From Lactarius indigo (taxonomy: Eukaryota > Basidiomycota > Agaricomycetes > Russulales > Russulaceae): a stretch of 64,000 nucleotides of DNA. Within the stretch, counting starts at the first letter, position 1. Each line of letters opens with the position of its first letter. The notes beneath the pieces were generated by a model. It was not told the DNA's origin. It saw only the letters and a program-made list of their open reading frames with translations, and ran no database searches. Shown here piece by piece: positions 34,111-45,132 of this stretch. Both the position numbers and the translations under genes were made by a program. The stretch is from positions 1,364,001 to 1,428,000 of the forward strand of contig JAFKAC010000014.1 in the NCBI GenBank assembly GCA_025766275.1, in the 5' to 3' direction.

Positions 34111-35276
34111 ATGTTCACTCTCGCCTTCGTACCCATCCTCGCTCTGTTGCCTTCGGTCGCCGCTCACGGCTTCGTTACAAAGGTCGTTATTGATGGCAAG
34201 ACCTACAGCGGAAACGTCCCCAACGCGAAACCAACAGACAGTCCCATTCGCCAGATCGCAGATATTGGGCCCGTCAAAGGCGCGAGCAACCCAGACTTGA
34301 ACTGTGGGCTCTCCGCTCAGCTCGCCACCGAGGTCGCGCCCGCGAACCCAGGCTCCAACTTGCAGTTCTTCTGGGGAAATCCTGGCGGGTCAAACGTTAG
34401 TCGCGTTGTCTCCCACCTTAGTCGCGCTTTCCTTTGCTCACTCTTCACGCGTGTCGTTCTTTCATGTCCCTTCTAATGCCACAGTGGCCTCATGATACCG
34501 GTCCATTAATGACGTATATGGCCGCGTGCGACACCACGACCTGCGATAAGTTCAACGGTTCCTCTGCTAAGTGGTTCAAAATCGACCAGATCGGCAGAAA
34601 GTCAAGCGGGGACTGGTACCAACAGGACGTCAGTGCGTAAACGAATCCCTCCTTCTCGTCTTCCTCAAACCAGAACTAAAAAAAACGCGTGCAAAATAGT
34701 GAACGGCAGTCCCGTAGCCGTGACCCTCCCGACAGAGGTCGCACCTGGCGACTACCTCGTCCGGCACGAGATCATCGCGCTCCACCTCGCCGTCTCCCTC
34801 GGTGGCGCCGAGTTCTATCCATCCTGCACGCAGATACGCGTCGGCGGCTCGCAATCCGGCACTCCCAACCAGACCGTCTCCTTCCCCGGCGCGTACAGCG
34901 ACAATGACCCTGGCATCTACGACCCCAACGTGTACGACAACAATGCGCCTTACGTCTTTCCCGGCCCGCCCGTCTCGAACCTCGCCTCGCCCGCCGATAT
35001 GGCGAACCCCAACGGGGGCGACGGCAGCGACGGCGGTGACCAATCCTCTCTTCTTCCGCTTCTCCGGCTACCACCACCACGAGCGGCCGCGGACCTAAGG
35101 GCACCAGCACCAGTAGCGGCTCCGATACTCAGCCGACACAGTCCTCCTCTTCCGCCTCTACGGTGTGTGGACTCAAGAAGCGCGACGCGTCGCTCGCGCG
35201 GCGGAGCAGCATGGCTCAACATAAACGTCGCACTAGCTTCATGCGTGCCCTCCGCGACGCCGTTCGCCATTCCTGA
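34111..35276 (+). CDS. AA9 lytic polysaccharide monooxygenase (secreted), with C-terminal frameshift
   Basis: Exons 34111-34395, 34485-34632 and 34700 onward. Residues 1-18 are a signal peptide. Mature protein starts at His19 (AA|HGFVTKV), the first histidine-brace ligand; the second is His98 in WPHDTGPLMTYMA. Downstream motifs are APGDYLVRHEIIALH and the axial-Tyr region GAEFYPSCTQI. AA9 enzymes are copper enzymes that oxidatively cleave cellulose or related glucans outside the cell. The catalytic domain looks complete. After DGSDGGDQ (about 35042) the frame with plausible Ser/Thr-rich tail (TTTSGRGPKGTSTSSGS ... VCGLKKRDASLARR, stop 35274-35276) is shifted by one nucleotide; no GT-AG intron of the required length repairs it. 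The tail may be lost in vivo, or this is a sequencing error. No CBM1 was seen. Confidence 0.87.
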
Positions 35277-37394
35277 TTTCCCTACCCTCTTTTTTTTTTT
35301 TTTTTAACGACTGCGCGAAGCGCGCTGATGACCAAATCACGCTAACTGCTGATGCATTTTTCCGTGTCGAATCTCCGGGATTGATTCCCCCACAAATCAT
35401 AAACGTGTAGCAACTATATATAGAATTCACCTCACACTCACAGGATATCTATCTAATCCAAACTTTAGCTGTCAGGTATATGTACCGCAGTCTTCTTATT
35501 GTAACTTACCTCTCCTGCTCTGGTTAGCTTTTTCATCCAAACGCATGTCACTATACTCTGTACCAGTACTTATTGAAATAAGATTATGAAAGATGCTGCT
35601 GTTTCTAGATCAGGGGTTTAGACGGGCTTTGCACACGAGGAATGCATGTGTCTGTATATCGATGGCCTCAGTGGACGCCCACCTGCACACGCGACAGACA
35701 CGAGTTCGTACGCACACACGGACTTGACCAGAATTTGACCGACTTGACCGCTCCCCCCGATCACGAAGCTTAGGACCTACGACCACGTGTTTCAGGCTCA
35801 GATGCGCCAGAGAGTGGGGAATGGGCATGTGCGATCACGCATCAGACAATTGATCATAACTTGAACGGTGTATAACAGAACCCCCAACAGTACGGCACCG
35901 AAGGGCAACGTTAACACCCTCTCCCCCTTTCACTTAAAAGAGTAATATGATCAGGGCCATATGCCATGCCATACCGTACGGGCGCAGGCGTGGGCGCCTT
36001 GACAGAGTGTATCCCACCGCGGCCGCGAGTACAGTACAGCAAGTCCAGAAAGGGGGAAAACGCGCATCGACGTTGCCATTCGTACGATCGGCACTGACCC
36101 CAGTATAGTACCAGCATCTTTCTCATCTGATCCTGCGAGTTCGGAGCGAGGAGAACTGACTCTGTGACCGACGACACGCAGTAGAGATCGGAGTAGTGTG
36201 TGTGGTGAACGACCGGCGTCAGTGTGGGGGTGGGGTTGGTTGGTTGGTTGGTTGGTGATGGAAGCGACGTCGGAACCTGTACCGTAGTCCCGGACGTGCA
36301 TCATGCAAGCGAGTTACCAACTACTTTTTTTCAGCTAAATAAGGCCAAGAAATGACATCGGAGAGCTGTCGTTCAGTGGGTCATTATGAAGGCCAATACG
36401 TAGGTCGAGACCAATTTGGTATGATGGATGAAGACGGGGCTCACAGAAAGTGACAAGGCTGCAAAAACCATCACGAGTCTCGGGCAGAACGTTCGGGACG
36501 ACTCCCCAGTCTCCCACCATCGGGACGTCTCCTGGGTTACTAGGCTCTTCTCTTGTTGAGAGCTAGTCTGGCATACTCCAGGGTCGAAGGTTGAAATTCT
36601 ACGGTGAGCCAGTCTCCGAGCTTCCCCTTCAAGCTGCGAGCTTCAACGCTTTCCTCGAAGCTTGAATAGCTTGAATCGTCGAGGGTGAGGTGAGACAATA
36701 GTAGGTGAGAGGTCGCTGATGGAAGTTACGATAGCTCCATTAAATCACTTACGAGTACGCAAAGCGTGATGCTGATTGGATGATGGCAATGCTTGGCAAT
36801 GTTACGATGATCACGACGACGAGCGACAGGTTTCACGGCAATTGAAAGGATCAAACGTTACGGGTACGAGTGTTGTCATGAGAACTGCTGTTGTCAATGA
36901 CGCTCTCGGGCTTTGTTGGCTGTTGACAAATAGCACTGGCAGGCGCAAAGCTACTGCACTCATAGCGCTTGACAGTTCGGACATCCTCCCTAATCGCGCC
37001 ATCATACTATTGTACTACGGACTGTCTATCTGGCCACTTCTGGAGGATACGGATACAACAAGATTCTCTGCTTCTCTTGCGGCTTCCTCCACATGTGGGT
37101 CCACTGATCGACACAACAATTCTCCCGAGGGGAACACTTCTCAACCTATTTAGTTCCCGGTTTATCTTTTTGGGACGTCTGGAAACGTGATCGTAAAGAC
37201 ATGGATCTCTGATACCTCCTCCCCAACAAAGGCTGTGCACAGTATATTATGGCCGTACCTCTCGCCCCCCCCGTCTACAATCTAAATCCCACTTTCTTTC
37301 CGGTTTTCTTCTTTTTTTTTTTTCGTTCGTCACTGGCTGGCTTGCCAACCGGGCCATTTCATTCATTCATTCACTCTGAACGCAAGTTGCGGTC
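35277..37394. other. Intergenic, no gene recognised
   Basis: Frames are short and unrelated to known families. A (ggtt)n tract lies at about 36236-36254 and T-rich tracts at 35291-35305 and 37311-37323; the latter is just upstream of the next start codon. Confidence 0.45.
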
Positions 37395-39633
37395 ATGCCT
37401 TTTAGCACAAAAACCTCGATGGTATTCTACCTTGCGGCACTCGCGCTCACGGCGGGTAGCCGCCACCAAGTGCAAGCGACGAACGACTGGCTCGTTCCCT
37501 GCACGCAAGGCCAGTGTTCGTGGGACCTGCCTGCCGACTCTGGCGCGTCGGGCACCCTACAGGTCGTACGTGTGTGTTCGAACCTCTCGTGCGTTCTTAT
37601 TTATTTATTTTTACCCGCGCGCATCAAAGTGGGGCCCCGCCACCGCGATCTCGGACATCACCGATGCAGCCGGGTGGCGGATCACCACGCGCTGCGACCC
37701 GGCCGCGACGGCGCAGGACATCCAGCTCGAGTGCGCGGACGGAAACCCGAACTGCGATCACCTTTTCCAGGGCGGTGCGGTGGACACCATCGTCCGGCTG
37801 CCCGACGACGTGCGTTCCTCCCCCGACCATCCATCATCTGTACTTTACTGAAAACTTTGTCGTCGTCGTTTCAGTGCGGTCCGATGCCCTTTGCGCGCGT
37901 AGCAAGGTACTGGACCAACACGTCCAACGCGCCTGCCCCCCCAGCCGTGACCCCGCGAGCGAGCGACGCGCAGGTCCACTCTTTGGCACTCGACACGAAC
38001 TTTGCGGCGGCCACGCCACCACGGTGAGTGGTCCAGTTTCATTATATGGGGGTCTGGTGCTGAGTCTGTGCGACAGGAACGGGAGCGTGTCTTTTACCCT
38101 CCAAGGATTGAACGTCAAAGGAAGCAACGGCGCGTTCACCTTGCCTACACCGGCTGCGGTGCACGAGCGTCGCTGGCTTAGCCGACGCGGGCCGCACGGC
38201 TCGCCGCGCCACGTCCACCGACGCAGTTTCCTCGACAACGTGCTCCAAAGTCAGCATTTTATTTCCACGTTCCGCACGGCGGCGACCTGCTGACGTGACT
38301 TGTCTGCAGCACTGCAGAACACGACGACGTTCAACAAGACGATATCACAGGAGCTGCAGCCCGTCGACTTTAACGGCGCGACGAACCTGTTCAACACGAG
38401 CGTCGACTGCACCGCAAGCTCTGCGATTCCGGCTTCGTCCACCGCTTCTCTCTCGCTCGATGTCGACGCCGCTGTGCACGCGGCGGTGAGCCTCGGCGCG
38501 GTCGCAGCCGGCACGCTTGTCCCTCCAAAGATCACCGAGTTTGGCTTGACTCTAGGTGCGTGTGCGAACCTACATCTGCCACGGCTGGCTGATGATGTGA
38601 TACCTCGATGAACGCGCAGGCCTGAATGGCAACATCGATGCGCTGTTCAGCATCACGGCCAACCTCACGGGCCACGTCAGTTCTGGCACCATCCCGCTCT
38701 TCCAGATCGGCATTCCCGGCCTCAGTTTCCCGGGGTGAGTGAGCGGTCTCGTGCTCTCGTCGATTGAGTACTTAGCACAGGACGAAAAATAGGATCCTCG
38801 ATGTCGGTCCCGAATTCAAAGTGACGGGGGAGGTCGATGCGGACTTGGCGCTTGCCAACATCGGCGCGGACGTCAGAGTCACGTATAACCTCAGCGACGT
38901 CGCGGTCATTTTCCCGCCTGAACGCTGCAAGGCCGGGGGCGCTTTCAAGCAGGGTGTCAGTGGTACGTTCCTCTCTCTCATATCCCTCCCTCCCCCCCAC
39001 TGCACCGTCTCACGCGCTCTCTCAACGCCACAGAGGTGACCGTCTCCGCAGGCCCTGATATCACGGACGCCGGCGCGTCCGTGAGCGTCACGGGCCACCT
39101 CATCCCGCAAATCGACATCGGGCTGTCCGCGCTCGGGGGCCTCGCCTCCACGACCGTATTCCTGAATCTCGACGCCTCGGCGAGCCTGAAGGTATCCGCG
39201 GGTGCAGACGGGAGTCGCGCCGTTCCCGCGCGCGGCGCGCAGGCGTGCGTGAACGCGGACACGGAGCTGGCCGTGAACGTCGGCGCGCAGGCTTCCTTCT
39301 TTGATCTCTTCAACGCGTCCACGGGCACGACGCTCTTCGACAAGAGCTTCCCGCTGCTGCAGCAGGTGCGGTATTCTTCTCTCCCTACCTCGCGTAGTCT
39401 GTCGCTAACCCCTCAATGGTCGTCAGAAATGCGTTGGAGTGTCTAACTCTCCTTCGGCCTTCTCGGCGCAGCCCGTGGCGCACCAGAATTATGCTATCCG
39501 TGCTCTACTTGGTGGTGATGACACCGACCAGTCCAACTCGAGCATTCCGTCCACAGACCAGAGTCTCGGGTGCCCCTTGGCATTGGCTACACAAGTAACC
39601 CAGCTAATCAAAGACATCATACCCGCAAAATAA
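37395..39633 (+). CDS. Secreted protein of unknown function, nine exons, 580 aa
   Basis: Exons 37395-37565, 37630-37809, 37875-38023, 38077-38249, 38310-38555, 38620-38734, 38793-38962, 39034-39365 and 39427-39633; phases all agree. The N-terminus is a signal peptide (STKTSMVFYLAALALTAG). The start of the mature protein has the pattern NDWLVPCTQGQCSWDLP ... WGPATAISDITDAAGW, which I recall from a fungal secreted family of unknown function (DUF7223-like, tentative). The middle and C-terminal parts are rich in small residues and alternating hydrophobics (LNLDASASLKVSAGADG, VTVSAGPDITDAGASVSVTG), suggesting beta-rich structure, with several N-x-S/T sites. The cysteines are few and could form disulphides. 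No enzyme motif is seen. Confidence 0.75.
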
Positions 39634-40474
39634 GGAACGAGCAAAGACCTGTGTATTCTTTCTTTACTTTTGGTTAGGGACGTTGTCACATTCTTTATCA
39701 CTCTCCCCTTCCTATCTTTAGAGATATATGTGGAAACGATGGAAGCTGACTCGGAAGTAAGTTAGTGAAAAACAGTTGTATTTTACCCGATTTTACCCCT
39801 CCAACCAAGGCAGATCCGCGACTCCATTATGTAAGGTAGCCACCCACACTTAGTAGATTTTCACTGGTGATTTCGCTGCAGCCTGAGTGATAGATACCCC
39901 CGGCCTTGAAATACCCCTTGTTGATGCTCTACGTCAGAGATCGTCATTATGACGCGGAACCCGAGCGGTCATGGCGACTTTGTTGATACCAAACAGCCTA
40001 TCGTGCTCGTGGTATACATATTTGCGTCGTGTTTCATTGGCATCTCGTTCCTGTTCGTTTTTGTGGCGCAGAGCATCTCAGAACATCGCGGCACCAGGAA
40101 ATGCATCCGGGACCAAATCCTGGATTTATGCTGGACTGGCCATCTCCTCGTTCGACTGCACGTGGCACGGTGGCCCTCACCCATTTGAACAGAGGTGAGA
40201 CTATAATTTCTCCCGACGAAAGGTATGTAGATGGTAGTACTGACCACCCGACGCTGCGGGCAGGCAAGGAATACGGTGTGAAGCACGTGTGGGCATACGC
40301 GTTTTTTCGGAGAGCTCGTGGATTTCCGTAGGCGACGAACCTGTTCTTTCTCGCGCTGGTGCCGCCTGCGAAGACAAAGGCGGCGGGCTCGGCTATGGTT
40401 GAGCGTGCTCACGTCACTCACGACAGTGGTTCTAGTACCGCGCTCCTGGTCCTCCTGCTACTTCCACTTTCAGC
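39634..40474. other. Left part of the duplicated nap1 upstream region
   Basis: No gene. From about 39910 to 40483 the sequence aligns with 47541-48195, upstream of the intact nap1 copy (shared landmarks: gatgctctacgt, gacgcgga, cgacgaacctgttctttc). The alignment breaks exactly where the NLR insertion begins. Confidence 0.6.
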
Positions 40475-40483
40475 GTCTAGTCC
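40475..40483. repeat. 9-bp target-site duplication, left copy (gtctagtcc)
   Basis: Directly left of the NLR copy B insertion, identical to 44865-44873. The paralogous empty site at 48187-48195 has a single copy (gtctggtcc). Confidence 0.75.
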
Positions 40484-43400
40484 AAGATTGAGCCAGTGCA
40501 GTGACTTGATCCACCAACTCCGGACTATCAAACGTGGACGATTTTTGGGCCAGGGCCGCGAGGATAGCTCCTACTAAACTGTCCCCTGCTCCTGTGAGGA
40601 CAGGAATTCACCATAACATGTCCGAATCTGAGTCGGACTGCTTGCGCTAGTTGCAGCCTGAGTCGCCGAACTCAATGCCAATGCTTTTAGGACCGTGATT
40701 GGCTGCACTAGCAGCCTGAGTGACCGTAGCCCTGTAGCATAGACTTCCGAGCTGCGCTGCAAGACGAACAATCGCTCTAGCCTAGTCATGGTTTGCACAC
40801 CGCCGCGATTGAATATGAGCGTTCAGTTATCTGATTGACTAGGCTGTAGGGCGTCTATTTATCCTATCGAGGCTAACACGTCGACGCCTGGTGGTTACGA
40901 GGCTGTGCATATCCGAATCGACGATTATAGCTCTAGTCTACCCATCACCATCCTTCCTGTGGATCACTTCCCCGTCAGTAGTCGCCGCCTCCCATGTCGA
41001 CTCCCTCGACATCCGCTTCCCATTCCAATTTTCAATCTATCTTCCACGCTTCCCTCAAAGCGTATGAGAAACAGACTAAAAAAGACCTTCTCTCACACCC
41101 ACTTGCCGCCCAATTGCAACGCTGCGACTCTCCTGCCGCCATTCTGTACCGTGCTTCAAGACCAAGTTCAGGAGTTTGAACAATCTCGGAGTGCCGACGA
41201 GAGGTTGACCAGGTGGCTCGATCCGACTGTTAATGTCCTCTATGCCTTTTCCGCGACGCTTGGAGAGGGAGTCGGCCTGGTGAGGTCTCGACGAACAAGC
41301 TCGTGTAACATCCTGTGTGCTGACAATTATCTCCCAGGTGTTTCTCGCCTGCGAAAGTAATCTTCGCTGGTGCCGGTGTTCTCCTTTTAGTGAGCATGTT
41401 TCTCGACTCGATCGCCATCGCGCACCGTTCTGATATTCCTGGGATCTCAGGCGGCCAAAGATGTCAGGAATAGCCAAGATGCGCTCGTCGATGTCTTCGA
41501 ACGTGTCGAAAACTTCTTCAGACGACTCGAGACGTACACCGAGGTGCCACCAACGTCGGCAATGACAGACATAATCGTGAAGATAATGGTCGAAGTGCTC
41601 TGCATTCTCGCGATTTCGACAAAGGAAGTTAAGCAAGGACGAACAAGTACGTAGATCTGACTTGGGTGGCAGAGAACGTCTCATCGTTTCGTTTCTCAGA
41701 GAAGTATTTCAAGAAGCTGGCCGGGAGGACTAAGCTCGAGGACGCGCTTAAGCGCCTTGATAAACTGACACAGGAAGAGGCCCGGATGGCAGGCTGCACA
41801 ACTTCTGAAGATCGCGCACAATGTCGAGAACAAGGTTACACAAGTTATTGATGGTAGGTAGTTTGCGCTCAGGCTAGCTGCTTGAGACTTTCTGAGTCTA
41901 TGTTCTAGATGGGAAGGAGGCAAAAGCGGCAGGCAATGGACTGCCAAGGACTATGCCTACAACAAGCAGTGAGCAGCAGTAGACAGCGTCAAGTGTTGGT
42001 GATCCCCTTATATTACTCGATACATTTACTCAAAGGCTTGTATGATCTTACAGGGACCCAAATGCGACAGGAGCTTCGAAAATGGATCTCTCCACCGGAT
42101 CCGTCCACGAATCATAACTATCGCATGCGAAGCCTCTCACAAGGCAAGCGGCAGAGTGGTTCTTTGAAGGAAATAAAATAAAAGAATGGAAGTCCGCCGG
42201 GTCCCTAGTTATGGATCCACGGGAAACGTACGCCCTTTCTTCCTCCTACCCAGGCGTTTTCCTTATAGTGCCATCTTTTCATAGCGGGAGCTGGCAAGAG
42301 TATACTTTGGTTCGTTGCTCCTAAAACTAGTTTTAAATCTCGAAGGGACTCACTTCCGCCTAGCTCCTTCGATCATCCAAGATGCCTTTATCTTGCGCGA
42401 TGCCGGACTGGCATCTGTCGCATACTTCTACTTCGATTTTCGGGACACAGACAAGAAAACTCGACACGATCTCCTCCTCTCTCTCGTCTACCAGCTTCTC
42501 CGTCCAGGTCTGACGCCTGTTGCGAGATACTCTACCGTCATTATGTCGCACACGACAATGGCGCGGCAAAACCCGGCGATGGCGTTTTGGTACGATGCCT
42601 GAAGGAGGATGCTAGTGCTCTTGGATCAGAGCCCAACTTATCTCATCCTCGATGCGCTCGACGAATGTCCCATCACCTCTGGGATCCCGTCCGCGCGCGC
42701 ACGAGTCATTGAACTCGTGAAAGAATTACTTGGCCTCCGCCTACCAAATCTCCGCGTTTGTATCACCAGTCGACCCGAGACCGACATCAAAGCCGGTCTT
42801 GGGCCGCTGGCGTCGCATTCGGTCTCCCTTCATGACGAGATCGGGCAAAAGAAGGATATCGCCGATTACATCAAATCTGTGGTTTACTCGGACTCAGATA
42901 CGATGATGAGTAGGTGGAGGGAAGATGAGAAAAACCTTGTTATTGAGACGCTCTCTGAGAGAGCCGACGGAATGTAATGATGTTTTCCTACATCTATGAT
43001 GAGTTCACTGACTGTCGTCGAATAGGTTTCGTTGGGTTTTCTGTCAGCTGGAGGCGCTGCAGGATTGTCTGCCAGCGAGCGTCCGGCGCACCCTCAAAGA
43101 GTTACCCGAATCACTGGACGAGACGTACGAGCGGATACTGAAGGAAATCAAGAGACCAAGTAGGGATCCACGCACATCGCCTTTTGCAATGTCTTACAGT
43201 GGCCATCCGGCCGCTCCGTGTTGACGAGCTCGCTGAACTACTCGCGTATGACTTCGATGGGGCAGAGGGAGGGATCCCGAAGGTGGACCCGAATTGGCGG
43301 TGGAAGGACCATGAACGAGCTGTGCTGTCGACTTGCTCTAGTTTGATCGCTGTCGTCGAGAACGATGGTTCCCGAGTGGTGCAATTTTCCCACTTTTCGG

Positions 43401-44864
43401 TGAAGGAATTCCTGACTTCGGACCGCCTCGCCACTTCGCACGGAGATGCCGCCCACTATCATATTCCCCTTAGACCTGCCCATACACTCCTCGCGCAAGC
43501 TTGTCTTGGTACCCTGCTATCTTTGGACGACGACGACGGATCTGATTCAGTGGTTCGTTATAGGACCAGCTTCCCTCTGGCCGCTTACGCTGCTCAACAC
43601 TGGATGGCCCATGCCCGGGTCGACAAGGGATTATCCCGAGTACAAGGAGGGATGCAACAACTCTTCGATCCAAGCAAGTCACACTTTGCTACGTGGGTTT
43701 GGCTGCACAATGTAGAAGACTGGAACTGGAGGTCCGACCCCATCGAGGAGCCTATGGCGAGGCCACTTTACTATGCCGCCTTGTGCGGATTCCATAGGCT
43801 CGTAGAACACCTTCTCATCAAGTACCCTCAGCATGTCAACGCTTGTGGTGGTGGCCGCGGAGCGGCACTACACGCAGCGTCGGCGCGGAATCACGTCGAA
43901 GTAGCACAGGTCCTCCTTGAGCGCGGTGGCGATGTGGATGTTAGAGGCGCGTACCAGCGCTCACCGCTGCAATTTGCGGCAATAGGGCAATCCCTTGAAG
44001 TAGGGCGGTTCTTACTCGATCATGGTGCTGACGTGGATTCCTACCAATTTGACTTTCGTACACCACTGCATATGGCCACGGTGAACGGATACTTTGATTT
44101 TTCTCAGATACTACTTGAACACAAGGCAAATGTAAATTCTCGAAGCGACGACGGCCGGGCTCCATTGCACCGAGTATCTGAGTATTCAAACGAAAAAGGT
44201 GACTATCCTGCCGTTGTGCGGTTGTTACTGGAGCACGGCGCAGATGTGGATATAAGGGACAATGGAGACGCAACACCGCTGCACTTGGCAGCATCCAATG
44301 GGAGAACAGAGATCGTACGCCTGCTACTCGACCATGGCGCAGATGTCAACGCAAAGGACAAGAAATACGCGACCCCGTTGCACATGGCATCGTCCAGGCG
44401 GGGGGAAGCAGAGGTCGTGCGGCTGCTTCTCGACCATGGCGCAAATGTAGACGCTGAGGATGAGGATGGAAGGACCCCGCTTCAGGTGGCGTCGTCCAAT
44501 GGAAAGGACAAGATTGCGCAGATGTTGACTGAACACAGCACACGACTACATGCAGGGCAATGATAGTTACGCTACGAATAACGGGAGATTTGTGTTAGTT
44601 ACAGTAATCCCTCCTTCGCATATTTACGTGATTTGGACGTGATATGTCCCACAGACCAGATCATATTGTAAAGCGAGTGCCAGTGACCGACCAATACCGT
44701 ACCTCATACGATCCAAACATTCTCACACAATATAGTGCGCGACTAATTCTTAGGTCCGTCGTTGCCTGGCTCCTCTTCTCGTTCACTCATGTTTAACTTT
44801 TTTTAAAAAATACCGAGGGTTGGGACGTAGGGATTATGTCGATCCGGCCGACATGGGACCCAAG
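40484..44864 (+). mobile_element. 4.38-kb insertion carrying NLR copy B
   Basis: The segment is homologous (inverted) to 17635-21999, including introns, and is flanked by a 9-bp direct repeat. The flanks on both sides align continuously with the uninterrupted sequence around 48187-48195. The ends (aagattgagc ... gggacccaag) are not inverted repeats of each other, so the mechanism is not evident. A 9-bp duplication would fit Mutator-like elements, but I see no terminal inverted repeats. Confidence 0.7.
40994..44563 (+). pseudogene. Goodbye-NACHT-ankyrin NLR-like receptor, copy B, degraded
   Basis: Collinear with copy A exon by exon, but with several frame-disrupting insertions relative to it: one base near 41147 (Goodbye exon), one in the second exon near 41345, others in the Goodbye/helical exons (near 41791 and 41945-41970), one just after Walker A near 42365, two in the NACHT exon near 42500, one near 42609, and one with a stop near 43163. 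The splice sites and the Walker A exon are still recognisable. In contrast 43184-44563 is an uninterrupted 459-codon frame covering the end of NACHT and all ankyrin repeats. A truncated ankyrin-only product is conceivable, but there is no evidence of expression. Confidence 0.85.
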
Positions 44865-44873
44865 GTCTAGTCC
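44865..44873. repeat. 9-bp target-site duplication, right copy (gtctagtcc)
   Basis: Directly right of the insertion. The sequence after it (ttgcgctgtg) continues the alignment with the empty site (ttgcgccgtg). Confidence 0.75.
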
Positions 44874-45132
44874 TTGCGCTGTGTGGGCGCATGCCAACGC
44901 GCACGCTGTACCGGCTGCTGCTGTCCGGTGTCCGGATCGTTGACTGGCGGGCCGGGTACTCTTTGGGCGGTGCTGCCAGTGCAGTGAATGGCAGTCATCT
45001 GGCTCATCGATTGGGTGGGACATTGTGCGGACGACGTTATCAGTCCTGATACAGTATTCTCGAATCGTTTTGCTGAGTCGACGAATTCCCCTACTTTCTC
45101 TTCTTTCGCTAATTTTTTCCAGTCGTGTGGCA

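Noticed and set aside
34630..35270. Long minus-strand frames (106-137 codons) opposite the LPMO
   Set aside because: Arg/Gly-rich antisense shadows of the GC-rich AA9 exon.
40484..44864. Terminal inverted repeats at the ends of the NLR insertion
   Set aside because: The two ends (aagattgagc and the reverse complement of gggacccaag) do not match; no TIR claimed.
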